The notes beneath the pieces were generated by a model. It was not told where the DNA came from. It saw only the letters and a program-made list of their open reading frames with translations, and searched no databases. A stretch of DNA of 64,000 bases from JAGLOK01 sp963676355 (GTDB lineage: Bacteria > Bacillota > Clostridia > Christensenellales > UMGS416). A program made the position numbers and the translations under genes. Shown one piece after another: positions 9,506 to 16,917 of this stretch; within the stretch, counting starts at the first letter, position 1, and each line of letters begins with the position of its first letter. The DNA lies in the NCBI GenBank assembly GCA_963676355.1, contig OY781093.1, forward strand, positions 1,736,001 to 1,800,000, in the 5' to 3' direction.

Positions 9506-10795
9506 ATGAAGTTTGAATTATTGCATCCGGCAGATCAAATAGTTATGCTCATGCAAAGGATTTACAACGGACAGATGACAACTACATCAGGAGGAAATCT
9601 TTCAATCAAGGATGAAAACGGCGACATATGGATTTCGCCCGGCGGAATTGACAAAGGAACCCTTACGCGCTCAGACATCATCCGTGTGACACCTGAGGGG
9701 GAGATTATAGGGCCGCATAAACCATCAGTAGAATATCCGTTCCACAAAAAGATATATGAGATACGCCCTGATGCAGGAGCCGTATTGCATGCCCATCCAC
9801 CGGCACTTGTTGCATTTTCCATTGCAAGAAAGATACCTGACACTGCTGTTATCCCAAATGCACACCTTATCTGTGGCAATGTGGGCATGGCTGAATATGA
9901 TGTTCCCGGAAGCGCTGAGCTTGGAGAGAAGATAGCCCAGAAGTTTGTGGAGGGAAATGATGTTGTAGTGATGGAAAATCATGGGCTTGTAACGTTGGGT
10001 GCGGATTTATTTCAGGCGTTTATGCGATTTGAGACGCTGGATTTTTGTGCGCGTCTTGAAATCGGTGCAACGCGCTTGGGTGAGGTTACATCACTTACGG
10101 ATGAGCAGCTGGCAGTTGCTCGCACAAAGCAGCATGCAGACATGAAGGAGTTTGTTCCTGAAAATTTCTCCAGCGAAGAAAAATCAGCACGAAGGCAAAT
10201 GTGTGATATTATCCATCGAGCATATAATCAGAAGCTTTTTACAAGCACACAGGGGACATTTTCCTACAAGCTGTCGGATGAATCATATCTTATCACACCA
10301 TACGGTGTTGACCGCGCATATATGGAGCCTGCCGACATTGTGAGGATTGACTTTGGTAAGCGGGAGGCAGGCAAGTTGCCCAGCCGCTCGGTATTGTTGC
10401 ACAAGATGATTTACGACTCTCATGATGATGTAAAATCCGTTATGATTGCGCACCCGCCAAACATCATGGCATATGGTCTTTCAGATAAGGAGTTTGACTC
10501 ACGCACGATTCCCGAAAGCTACATCATGCTGCGTGACATTGTTCCACTGCCTTTTGGTGTGAACATACAAGATCCCAAGCTTATCTGCGACACATTGGAT
10601 GAGACAGTGCCTATTGTCATGATTGAAAACGATAGTGTGATTGTAACCGGTGACAGCTTAATTAAAGTGTTTGACCGCTTGGAAGTGGCTGAATTTTCCG
10701 CTAAAGCATTGCTGGATGCAGGTGTTATCGGAGAAATGGTGCCGATAAACGATGCACAGGTGGAGGACATAAAAGTCGCTTTTGGACTAAAGTGA
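9506..10795 (+). CDS. Tandem class II aldolase/adducin-domain protein
   Basis: A 429-residue protein made of two class II aldolase (FucA/AraD/adducin) domains, about residues 5-200 and 220-415; a single domain is about 215 residues. These zinc enzymes cleave or epimerise sugar phosphates such as fuculose 1-phosphate. Domain 1 has the metal-site signature: His95 and His97 in LHAHPP, and His159 in ENHGLV. In domain 2 the corresponding positions read IAHPP (Ala315-His316) and ENDSVIV (Asp376 in place of His), so this half has probably lost metal binding and may act structurally. The start is supported by GCGAGGT upstream. It stands alone as a transcription unit, and its substrate cannot be told. 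Confidence 0.85.
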   Translation: MKFELLHPADQIVMLMQRIYNGQMTTTSGGNLSIKDENGDIWISPGGIDKGTLTRSDIIRVTPEGEIIGPHKPSVEYPFHKKIYEIRPDAGAVLHAHPPALVAFSIARKIPDTAVIPNAHLICGNVGMAEYDVPGSAELGEKIAQKFVEGNDVVVMENHGLVTLGADLFQAFMRFETLDFCARLEIGATRLGEVTSLTDEQLAVARTKQHADMKEFVPENFSSEEKSARRQMCDIIHRAYNQKLFTSTQGTFSYKLSDESYLITPYGVDRAYMEPADIVRIDFGKREAGKLPSRSVLLHKMIYDSHDDVKSVMIAHPPNIMAYGLSDKEFDSRTIPESYIMLRDIVPLPFGVNIQDPKLICDTLDETVPIVMIENDSVIVTGDSLIKVFDRLEVAEFSAKALLDAGVIGEMVPINDAQVEDIKVAFGLK

Positions 10796-10947
10796 TTTTA
10801 TGTGATATAAAAAGGAGTTTTTGCGTCTTTTTGCTTATCGGGAAATATAAAAGTGTGCGCAGAAGCTAAAACTGTAATAGAGTTTATTTATTCTGTTAAT
10901 CTGATAAAATAGTGTTATAAAGCACTGCGACTTAAGGGGAGGGAAGT

Positions 10948-11448
10948 ATGAAGGATAATAAAGACTATTGCCTAGAAGTTATGATAGAGATTCCCAAAGG
11001 CTCCAGAAACAAATACGAATATGACAAGGAACGCAAAAAAATTGTGTTTGACCGAATGCTGTTTTCATCCGTCCATTATCCCAGCGACTATGGATTTATC
11101 CCCGAAACGCTTGCACTGGATAAAGATCCCTTAGACGTATTAGTCTTAGTGAATGAGCCAACATTTCCCGGATGCTATATAATGGCGCGACCTATAGGGA
11201 TGTTTATGATGGAAGATGACAAAGGCGAAGATGAGAAGGTTTTGTGTGTGCCGGTTTCAGACCCGCTGTGGAATCACGTTTTTGAGTTAAACCAAGTGCC
11301 TCCACATCTTTTGGATGAGATAGAGCATTTCTTTTCTATATATAAAGACTTGGAGCAAAAGAAGGTTAAAACCGATGGTTGGCGAGACAAGGAGTTTGCA
11401 ATACGAGTGATAGAAGAGGCAAGGGCAAGATATTCTGCAAATAAGTAA
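10948..11448 (+). CDS. ppa: Inorganic pyrophosphatase, family I
   Basis: A 166-residue soluble enzyme that hydrolyses pyrophosphate to phosphate and pulls biosynthetic reactions forward. Family I signatures are present: EIPKGSRNKYEYD near the N-terminus, the HYPSDYGFIP segment, and the metal-binding DKDPLDVLVL motif with its three acidic residues. Length fits the bacterial family (about 165-180). A strong ribosome site (GGGGAGGGAAG) precedes the ATG. It is followed by its own terminator, so it is probably monocistronic. Many Clostridia use family II enzymes or membrane pumps instead, so a family I copy is mildly notable. Confidence 0.95.
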   Translation: MKDNKDYCLEVMIEIPKGSRNKYEYDKERKKIVFDRMLFSSVHYPSDYGFIPETLALDKDPLDVLVLVNEPTFPGCYIMARPIGMFMMEDDKGEDEKVLCVPVSDPLWNHVFELNQVPPHLLDEIEHFFSIYKDLEQKKVKTDGWRDKEFAIRVIEEARARYSANK

Positions 11449-11462
11449 TACTAAAGTTATTC

Positions 11463-11490
11463 AAGCAGTGTGAAATCACTGCTTTTTTTA
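11463..11490 (+). terminator. Rho-independent terminator after ppa
   Basis: Arms AAGCAGTG (11463-11470) and CACTGCTT (11477-11484), a six-base loop, then a run of T. Confidence 0.9.
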
Positions 11491-11500
11491 ACGCAAAAAT

Positions 11501-11545
11501 TTGACATTTATTTTTTTATGTAATAAACTGTAGTTAGTCTAACTA
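11501..11545 (+). promoter_or_regulatory. Promoter and palindromic operator of the first marR gene
   Basis: TTGACA (11501-11506) is followed by a weak -10 (TAAACT, 11524-11529). Overlapping the expected transcription start is a perfect inverted repeat, TAGTTAG-T-CTAACTA (11531-11545). MarR dimers typically bind such short palindromes, so autorepression is likely. Confidence 0.65.
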
Positions 11546-11560
11546 AATAAATGGGTGTAT

Positions 11561-12004
11561 ATGAATAACAGCGCAATAATTAAGATTAATGAGATAGTGC
11601 ATTGCAAAATGGAGGACTCCAAAAACAATGTATTATCAAAGATGCAGTTTTATGGACTTACACCAAATCTTTTTTCATACGTAGAGATGGTTTGGAGGCT
11701 GCGCAATCCTTCATTGGGCGAGGTGGCAAAAGAGCTTCGTGTGTCAAGCGCATCGGCTTCTGTGGCGATAGCAAAGCTGATAAGTGACGGATATATTAAA
11801 AAAACACGCTCCAGCCAAGACAGAAGAATTAATAACCTCGCACTGACAAAAAAGGGCGAAAAGCTGATAAGAGAAAACAAAAATGCTCTAGGAAGTGTTG
11901 TCAGTGAGCTGAATTCTGTTCTTTCCGTGCAGGAAAAAGAGGCGATTGAGAAGATATATATAAAACTTAAAGCCTTACATGAAGATGAGGATATTAAAAA
12001 CTGA
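11561..12004 (+). CDS. MarR-family transcriptional regulator
   Basis: A protein of about 147 residues with the MarR winged-helix fold. The recognition-helix region reads GEVAKELRVSSASASVAIAKL and the wing KKTRSSQDRRINNLALTKKG, with the typical D-R-R. Flanking helices would form the dimer interface. The start is uncertain because no good ribosome site exists: ATG at 11561 is used here, and a GTG two codons earlier (11555) is possible. The palindrome just upstream suggests it represses itself. Its other target is not obvious; the small Cys-rich frame downstream may share its transcript. Confidence 0.85.
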   Translation: MNNSAIIKINEIVHCKMEDSKNNVLSKMQFYGLTPNLFSYVEMVWRLRNPSLGEVAKELRVSSASASVAIAKLISDGYIKKTRSSQDRRINNLALTKKGEKLIRENKNALGSVVSELNSVLSVQEKEAIEKIYIKLKALHEDEDIKN

Positions 12005-12046
12005 TGTTTATAAAAATAATTTTAAATATATTATGAGGTACTATTT

Positions 12047-12163
12047 ATGCAAATAAAAGAATGCTGTGTGGACATTATCTGTGAACTTCCCAAAGCCGAT
12101 AAAAAAAGAAAAGCTTTAGCAAACAATGAAGAAACTGAAAATAAGGAAAAAATCAGCGCTTAA
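12047..12163 (+). CDS. Small protein candidate, 38 residues, Cys-rich N-terminus
   Basis: ATG at 12047 follows a TGAGGT ribosome site (12034-12039) with suitable spacing, and the frame runs to TAA at 12161-12163. The predicted peptide starts MQIKECCVDIICEL and then becomes highly charged (KKRK, EETENKEK). It has three cysteines, two adjacent, in the first twelve residues. It lies 42 bases after the marR stop with no terminator between, so it is probably co-transcribed. No family is recognised. Support comes only from the ribosome site and position. Confidence 0.4.
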   Translation: MQIKECCVDIICELPKADKKRKALANNEETENKEKISA

Positions 12164-12476
12164 ATAACGAAAAAAGCTGGACATTCTTATTTAATTTTAT
12201 TGTAAAGAGTTTCATTTATAACTTGTGCAGTAGTTTATATGTCGCAGATGAAGTGCGTGTTTTTTTAACGACGCGAAATTATTTAGCGGTTTGTTTAATG
12301 ACTTTTTTTGGACCGGTTTGCTTTGTAAAGCAACTTTATACTATAAATCTGTCAAAATTTACTTGCCATTTTACACTTTGTAATTATAATAAACCTGTGC
12401 GATTTATTAAAGCTTTAAGCATTAAATAACGATTAATACTTAAGGGATTTTTTTAACAAGCTCGGATTGGGGAGAT
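12164..12476. other. AT-rich intergenic region before the first HD-GYP gene
   Basis: About 310 AT-rich bases. A 68-codon frame (12223-12429) has unlikely composition and no ribosome site. I see no repeat module and no c-di-GMP riboswitch core. It should contain the promoter of the HD-GYP pair. Confidence 0.4.
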
Positions 12477-13499
12477 ATGATCGACGTAGGTAGTTTTTTT
12501 GGTCTTGGTGCAATTTCGCAACTTGACCAAATAGAAGATAATTTATATGATTTTATGAGGATGATGCCTTTTTGCATTGTTTTAATTGATGAAGATGATA
12601 AAATAATTTTTAAAAACAGCACCGAAAAAAGCGAGTATGGATTTGATTTTTTTGATGCATGCTATAAAGAGTTTCCCCATGTAATCTCATACGGAGTTGA
12701 TGAATTAATTGACGAGGGCTCAAGCGTTGGTCGCAGCGATGAGCTTTTTTACCTGTATGAACATGACATGTGGATTTCATGCCATCGCTACACAACGAAA
12801 ATAAAAACAAATGACGGAAAGAAAATTTCTGTTCGCATTATTAGCGATTTTACTGAAAATAAAAAGACACAGGATGAATTAGTAAACACTATAAGCAGGC
12901 TTACAAAACTCACAGAGTCTGGTATTCAGACTATTGAAAAAATTGTGGAGCACAGAGATCCATATACTGCTGTTCATCAGAAGAATACGGGTGAGTTTGC
13001 ATATCTTATTGCAAGTAAATTGGGAGTTGGAGAAGATAACGCTCAGAAGATACGCTATGCCGGCATGGTGCATGATGTGGGCAAGGTGTCAATCCCTGTT
13101 ATGATACTAAACAAACCGTCAAAGCTTACAAGCTTTGAGTTTTCTACGATTAGAAACCATGTCGCAGCCAGCTATGATATTTTAAAAGGCGTGGATGGCG
13201 AGCTTAAAATAGCGGATATGGTGTTGCATCACCATGAAAGATTGGACGGCTCAGGCTATCCAAATAATCTTAAAAAAGATGATATTTCACAAGGCGGAAA
13301 GATACTTGCCGTGGCTGATGTTTTAGATGCTATGACATCACACAGGCCGCATAGACCGAAGATGTCGTTTGATGATGCAATCATTTATCTTAAAGATAAT
13401 TCTGGCAAACTTTTTGACATGCGCGTAGTTCTTGCTGTGTTTGAACTCTTCCGCGAAGGCAGCCTGTTCGAGGTTAAATTGAAAAAATCCTGGTTATAG
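12477..13499 (+). CDS. PAS-like/HD-GYP domain protein, predicted c-di-GMP phosphodiesterase
   Basis: A 340-residue cytoplasmic protein. Residues about 20-135 look like a PAS sensor domain (FCIVLIDEDDKIIFKN start). A short helical linker leads to an HD-GYP domain (about 150-330). The metal-binding HD pair is His199-Asp200 in VHDVGKVSIP, followed by HHERLDGSGYP with GYP at 260-262, so the catalytic set looks intact. Such enzymes open c-di-GMP to pGpG or GMP. There is no membrane segment, so the signal is internal, perhaps a small ligand or redox state. The ribosome site is GGGGAG. A paralogue follows 104 bases downstream. Confidence 0.9.
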   Translation: MIDVGSFFGLGAISQLDQIEDNLYDFMRMMPFCIVLIDEDDKIIFKNSTEKSEYGFDFFDACYKEFPHVISYGVDELIDEGSSVGRSDELFYLYEHDMWISCHRYTTKIKTNDGKKISVRIISDFTENKKTQDELVNTISRLTKLTESGIQTIEKIVEHRDPYTAVHQKNTGEFAYLIASKLGVGEDNAQKIRYAGMVHDVGKVSIPVMILNKPSKLTSFEFSTIRNHVAASYDILKGVDGELKIADMVLHHHERLDGSGYPNNLKKDDISQGGKILAVADVLDAMTSHRPHRPKMSFDDAIIYLKDNSGKLFDMRVVLAVFELFREGSLFEVKLKKSWL

Positions 13500-13603
13500 C
13501 AAAAAAAAATATCACTTTTATGTTTATTTATCTCAGTATTTGTTTATATATATAATTAGATATATATAGATATAAATAAAAATTCACAAAGAAGTGATGT
13601 GCG

Positions 13604-14644
13604 ATGACCTATACTAATATAAAAAATTACTTAAACAGCCACCATGACAGACTTGTAGCACTGGACTGCAGCTTTGAAGAAGTTGTGGACAATATGCCAT
13701 TTCCAATTATCCTAATTGATGATAACTACACAATCCTTTTTGCAAACACAATGTTTATAAAAGCTTCAGGACTCAGTCGTGAAAATTATATGGGCAAAAA
13801 TTATTATAATGCACTTTGCGGACAAAATGGACCTGAAGAGAATTGTCCGGTAAAAGAATGTGTTCAAACCGGTAAAAAAGCGCAGGGTGAGGGATATCAT
13901 AAGCTGGCGAAAAAATGGCTTAGAAGCTTTGTGCAGAGAACAAGCATTAAAAGCAAAACCGGAGGCTCTGTATTTGTTATAATACTTGAAGATATTACAA
14001 ATAGTAAGATTGACAGGATTAAACTTGAGAAAAATATCTTGAAGCAAAAGGCTATAACAGAGTCGGGAATTACAGCTATCTACAGAATCATTGAGGCGCG
14101 TGATGCATACACTGCGACGCATCAGTCAAAGGTGGGCGACATCGCTTATCTTATAGCCAAAAAGCTTGGGAAATCGGATAGATATGCAAGTGGTGTTCGT
14201 GCAGCCGGTATGCTTCATGATGTAGGAAAGATAACAGTTCCTATTGAGATACTTTGCAAGTCAACAAGCCTTACGGATCTTGAATATCAGGTGATAAAAA
14301 ACCATCCTATTGCAGGCTATGAGATTTTAAAAGACATTGAATATGAAATCCCGATTGCAGACATCGCATTGCAGCACCATGAGCGCATTGACGGCTCAGG
14401 CTATCCATATGGCATTAAGGGTAACGAGATACATGAGAGCACAAAGATTGTGTCTGTAGCGGATGTTTTAGACGCTATAACGTCGCACAGACCATATCGT
14501 GAGGCTAAGGACATAGCTGTTGCTATTTCCCACCTTCGAGAAGGTGCTGGGAAGATATATGATGAGGATTGCGCTATGGCGGCACTTGAGCTGTGCGAAA
14601 AGGGATTTATACAGCCGAGTTCGATTACAAGCAATATTAAATAA
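13604..14644 (+). CDS. PAS/HD-GYP domain protein, predicted c-di-GMP phosphodiesterase (paralogue)
   Basis: A 346-residue protein with the same architecture as its upstream neighbour. The PAS domain is about residues 20-135, with a clear start (MPFPIILIDDNYTILFAN) and two Cys (NALCGQNGPEENCPV) that could hold a cofactor or sense redox. The HD-GYP domain has His205-Asp206 in LHDVGKITVP and HHERIDGSGYP (GYP 266-268). The two proteins align throughout, so they are a tandem duplication with diverged sensor halves. A terminator follows. With the two GGDEF cyclases about 12 kb away, this stretch of chromosome is rich in c-di-GMP enzymes. Confidence 0.9.
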   Translation: MTYTNIKNYLNSHHDRLVALDCSFEEVVDNMPFPIILIDDNYTILFANTMFIKASGLSRENYMGKNYYNALCGQNGPEENCPVKECVQTGKKAQGEGYHKLAKKWLRSFVQRTSIKSKTGGSVFVIILEDITNSKIDRIKLEKNILKQKAITESGITAIYRIIEARDAYTATHQSKVGDIAYLIAKKLGKSDRYASGVRAAGMLHDVGKITVPIEILCKSTSLTDLEYQVIKNHPIAGYEILKDIEYEIPIADIALQHHERIDGSGYPYGIKGNEIHESTKIVSVADVLDAITSHRPYREAKDIAVAISHLREGAGKIYDEDCAMAALELCEKGFIQPSSITSNIK

Positions 14645-14668
14645 GAAAATAACTAACGATGATTTTAC

Positions 14669-14701
14669 AAGCTGTGTGATTAGTTGCACAGCTTTTTTTA
14701 T
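14669..14701 (+). terminator. Rho-independent terminator after the HD-GYP pair
   Basis: Arms AAGCTGTG (14669-14676) and CACAGCTT (14687-14694) are followed by a run of T. Confidence 0.9.
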
Positions 14702-14959
14702 TGTCGAAACAAATAAAATCATACTATCGATGCCATTTAAACTTCAATCGCAAAGAAAGTTTTGCAAGATATCAATTAGAATATTTCATGAATGGTAGGA
14801 TTTTCAGCGAAATACGCAGGTTTTAGTGCAAAATCAAATAAATATTCGGATTTTACAAAATAATATTGTATTTTTACAATAAATTACGTGCAAAAAAATC
14901 AAAAACAGTATATAATATTTATACATTACATATATTCATATATTGAGACATTAATGCGT

Positions 14960-15235
14960 GACTATTTTTGAAATCGCAATAGTCCGTACATATAGTATGT
15001 AGGTTTATTATTCCAAACTTGGATTTAGGATAAAGCAGGGCTTCTAACACGGGATTTGTTTGTCTTAAAACCCACGTCAACTAAGTTAGGTCAATTTAAG
15101 TTATTTCAATAACTGTGTTTACCTGCTAAAGAGCATATTTGCTCAAATTGAGGTCGTATAGCACCTCGAACAAACAAAGATAAAAACTTAATAAGGATTA
15201 ACAAGCCAAAGATGGCTTGCCTTTATATTAGTATA
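14960..15235 (+). ncRNA. Candidate structured RNA or leader upstream of citrate synthase
   Basis: The 590 bases before the citrate synthase gene hold no credible frame but many hairpins in series. They are: GACTAT/ATAGTC (14960-14965 with 14979-14984), TACATA/TATGTA (14987-15001), TCCAA/TTGGA (15012-15023), AGTTAT/ATAACT (15099-15114), GAGCA/TGCTC (15131-15144), TTGAGGT with ACCTCGA (15148-15169, one G-U pair) and CAAGCCA/TGGCTTG (15202-15219). A long-range pairing joins TTTGTTTGT (15055-15063) with ACAAACAAA (15170-15178). Another joins GCAGG..AACAC (15035-15050) with GTGTT..CCTGC (15115-15126); the two cross, forming a possible pseudoknot. A TATAAT lies at 14911-14916. It could be an independent RNA or a long 5' leader. 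I cannot match it to a known class. Confidence 0.45.
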
Positions 15236-15293
15236 CATCGCTTAGAATAAATATAAGTGAAATATTATAAATATACAAAGAAAGGATGATATA

Positions 15294-16640
15294 ATGGATC
15301 AGAAATTTTTGCATGCACTTAACGAAAAGGTTGTTAATAACGGTAATATTGACCCTGACCTTTTCATTTATCACAATGTAAAACGTGGACTAAGAAATCA
15401 GGACGGAACCGGTGTGCTGGTGGGACTTACGGAGGTCGGCGACGTGCATGGCTATATCCTTGATGAAGGCGAAAAAGTGCCGGATGCAGGAAGGTTGCGC
15501 TATCGTGGAATCAATGTCAATGACATAGTAAAAGGCTTTCAGCAGGAGGGAAGATCAGGTTTTGAAGAAACAATTTATCTGCTTTTAACAGGTGAGCTTC
15601 CAAACAAAAGTGAGCTTGCAAGCTTTAACAGCGTGTTGGATGAAAACTACTGTCTGCCTTCCGGGTTTTGGGAAGAGATGATTCTCGGTGCTCCCAGTCC
15701 GGATGTTATGAACATGCTGGCTCGTTGCATTTTGGCAATGTATTCTTATGATGAAGATCCTGACAACAGGAGCATAGAAAACGTTTTATTACAGTGCATT
15801 AAGCTGATTGCGCGCGTTCCAATCATCACTGCGTACGCTTATCATGCAAAGCAGTACTATTTTGAGGACAAGAGCTTGCATATTCACAATCCTATCCCTG
15901 GGGTTGGACATGCGAAGAATATTTTGCATCTCGTTCGTCCTGCAAACCAATACACTGAGCTTGAAGCTGAGCTTTTAGACTTGGCGCTTGTGCTGCATGC
16001 TGAGCATGGTGGTGGTAATAACTCGGCGTTCACAGTAAATGTTGTGTCATCTTCAGGAACAGATGCCTATTCAGCTATCGCTGCTGCGATTGGTTCTCTT
16101 AAAGGACCTCGTCATGGTGGCGCAAACATTCGCGTTCACGCTATGATGGATGATATTAAAAAGAACGTAAAAGATTGGACTAACGAAAAACAGGTGGAAG
16201 ATTACATAGCGAGAATCATCCGTAAGGAAGTTGGCGATAAAAGCGGCTTGGTTTATGGAATGGGACACGCTGTTTACACACTGTCTGATCCGCGTGCTGT
16301 TCTTTTGAAGGAAAAAGCAGTAATTCTTGCAAAAGAGACTGGAAGGGATAAAGAGCTCGCATTGTATGATTTAGTTGCCAAGCTTACACCTGCCGTGTTT
16401 GCTGAAGTAAAAGGTTCGGACAAGGTTATTTCCCCGAACGTGGACTTTTACTCTGGTTTGGTTTATTCCATGCTTAACATTCCAAGCGAGCTATACACAC
16501 CGATATTTGCCGTTGCCCGTATGGCCGGCTGGTGCTCGCACTTACTGGAAGAGCTTATTTCAAACCGTCGTATTATCCGTCCTGCTTATCGTAATGTTTT
16601 GGGCAGGAAAGAGTATGTCCCGATGTCAGAGAGGAAGTAA
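15294..16640 (+). CDS. gltA: Citrate synthase (Si-type)
   Basis: A 448-residue enzyme condensing oxaloacetate with acetyl-CoA to citrate, the entry to the TCA branch leading to glutamate. Catalytic features are visible: LHAEH with His238 at the position of pig-heart His274, GPRHGGAN with His274 (oxaloacetate binding), and Asp384 in NVDFYSGLVY. The large and small helical domains have normal proportions. The N-terminal region (up to GYILDEG.KVPDAG then LRYRGI) is typical of the Clostridia form, and the C-terminus ends as expected. A 2-methylcitrate synthase role cannot be excluded by motif. The ribosome site is GAAAGGATG. A candidate structured leader lies upstream and a terminator downstream. 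Confidence 0.93.
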   Translation: MDQKFLHALNEKVVNNGNIDPDLFIYHNVKRGLRNQDGTGVLVGLTEVGDVHGYILDEGEKVPDAGRLRYRGINVNDIVKGFQQEGRSGFEETIYLLLTGELPNKSELASFNSVLDENYCLPSGFWEEMILGAPSPDVMNMLARCILAMYSYDEDPDNRSIENVLLQCIKLIARVPIITAYAYHAKQYYFEDKSLHIHNPIPGVGHAKNILHLVRPANQYTELEAELLDLALVLHAEHGGGNNSAFTVNVVSSSGTDAYSAIAAAIGSLKGPRHGGANIRVHAMMDDIKKNVKDWTNEKQVEDYIARIIRKEVGDKSGLVYGMGHAVYTLSDPRAVLLKEKAVILAKETGRDKELALYDLVAKLTPAVFAEVKGSDKVISPNVDFYSGLVYSMLNIPSELYTPIFAVARMAGWCSHLLEELISNRRIIRPAYRNVLGRKEYVPMSERK

Positions 16641-16696
16641 CAGTCGTTATTTCGCTATGAGGCAAGGCATACTTGTTTAGTATATTGATTATAGTT

Positions 16697-16730
16697 AACT
16701 CCCTAGAGTATATCTGGGGAGTTTTGTTAT
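16697..16730 (+). terminator. Rho-independent terminator after citrate synthase
   Basis: Arms AACTCCC (16697-16703) and GGGAGTT (16717-16723) are followed by TTTTG. Confidence 0.8.
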
Positions 16731-16741
16731 GTGTTTTTATT

Positions 16742-16858
16742 TAAGCGACCACCCTTAACGCCGCCAAACGTGGTTGTTTTATCAAACTGTCCAGCGGCTG
16801 GGGATTTATTTTTCTTTTTTTGGCGTGTCGCTTTGCTCCACGCACTTATAAACATGGT
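16742..16858 (+). repeat. Block 2: lone partial module G
   Basis: A diverged fragment of module G (compare 5720-5850 and 42750-42880). It shares the GACCACCCTTAACGCC..CAAACTGTCCAGCGGCTGG pattern, interrupted by small changes. It sits between the citrate synthase terminator and the KAP promoter. It is the only repeat within the 14 kb from 6.8 to 20.7 kb. Confidence 0.65.
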
Positions 16859-16868
16859 TTATTATATG

Positions 16869-16897
16869 TTGGCATAAATGGCAGTAATAGGTATAAT
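16869..16897 (+). promoter_or_regulatory. Promoter of the KAP NTPase gene
   Basis: TTGGCA (16869-16874), a 17-base spacer and a perfect TATAAT (16892-16897) predict a start about 14 bases before the ATG at 16918. Confidence 0.75.
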
Positions 16898-16917
16898 AGG
16901 TTTTGGAGGTAATTATT

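Noticed and set aside
12223..12429. 68-codon plus-strand frame before the HD-GYP gene
   Set aside because: Rich in Phe, Cys and Tyr from AT-rich sequence, with no ribosome site or family likeness.
14960..15235. 6S RNA or tmRNA as identity of the structured region
   Set aside because: It lacks the single long bulged rod of 6S and the tRNA-like ends and tag frame of tmRNA; left as an unclassified candidate.
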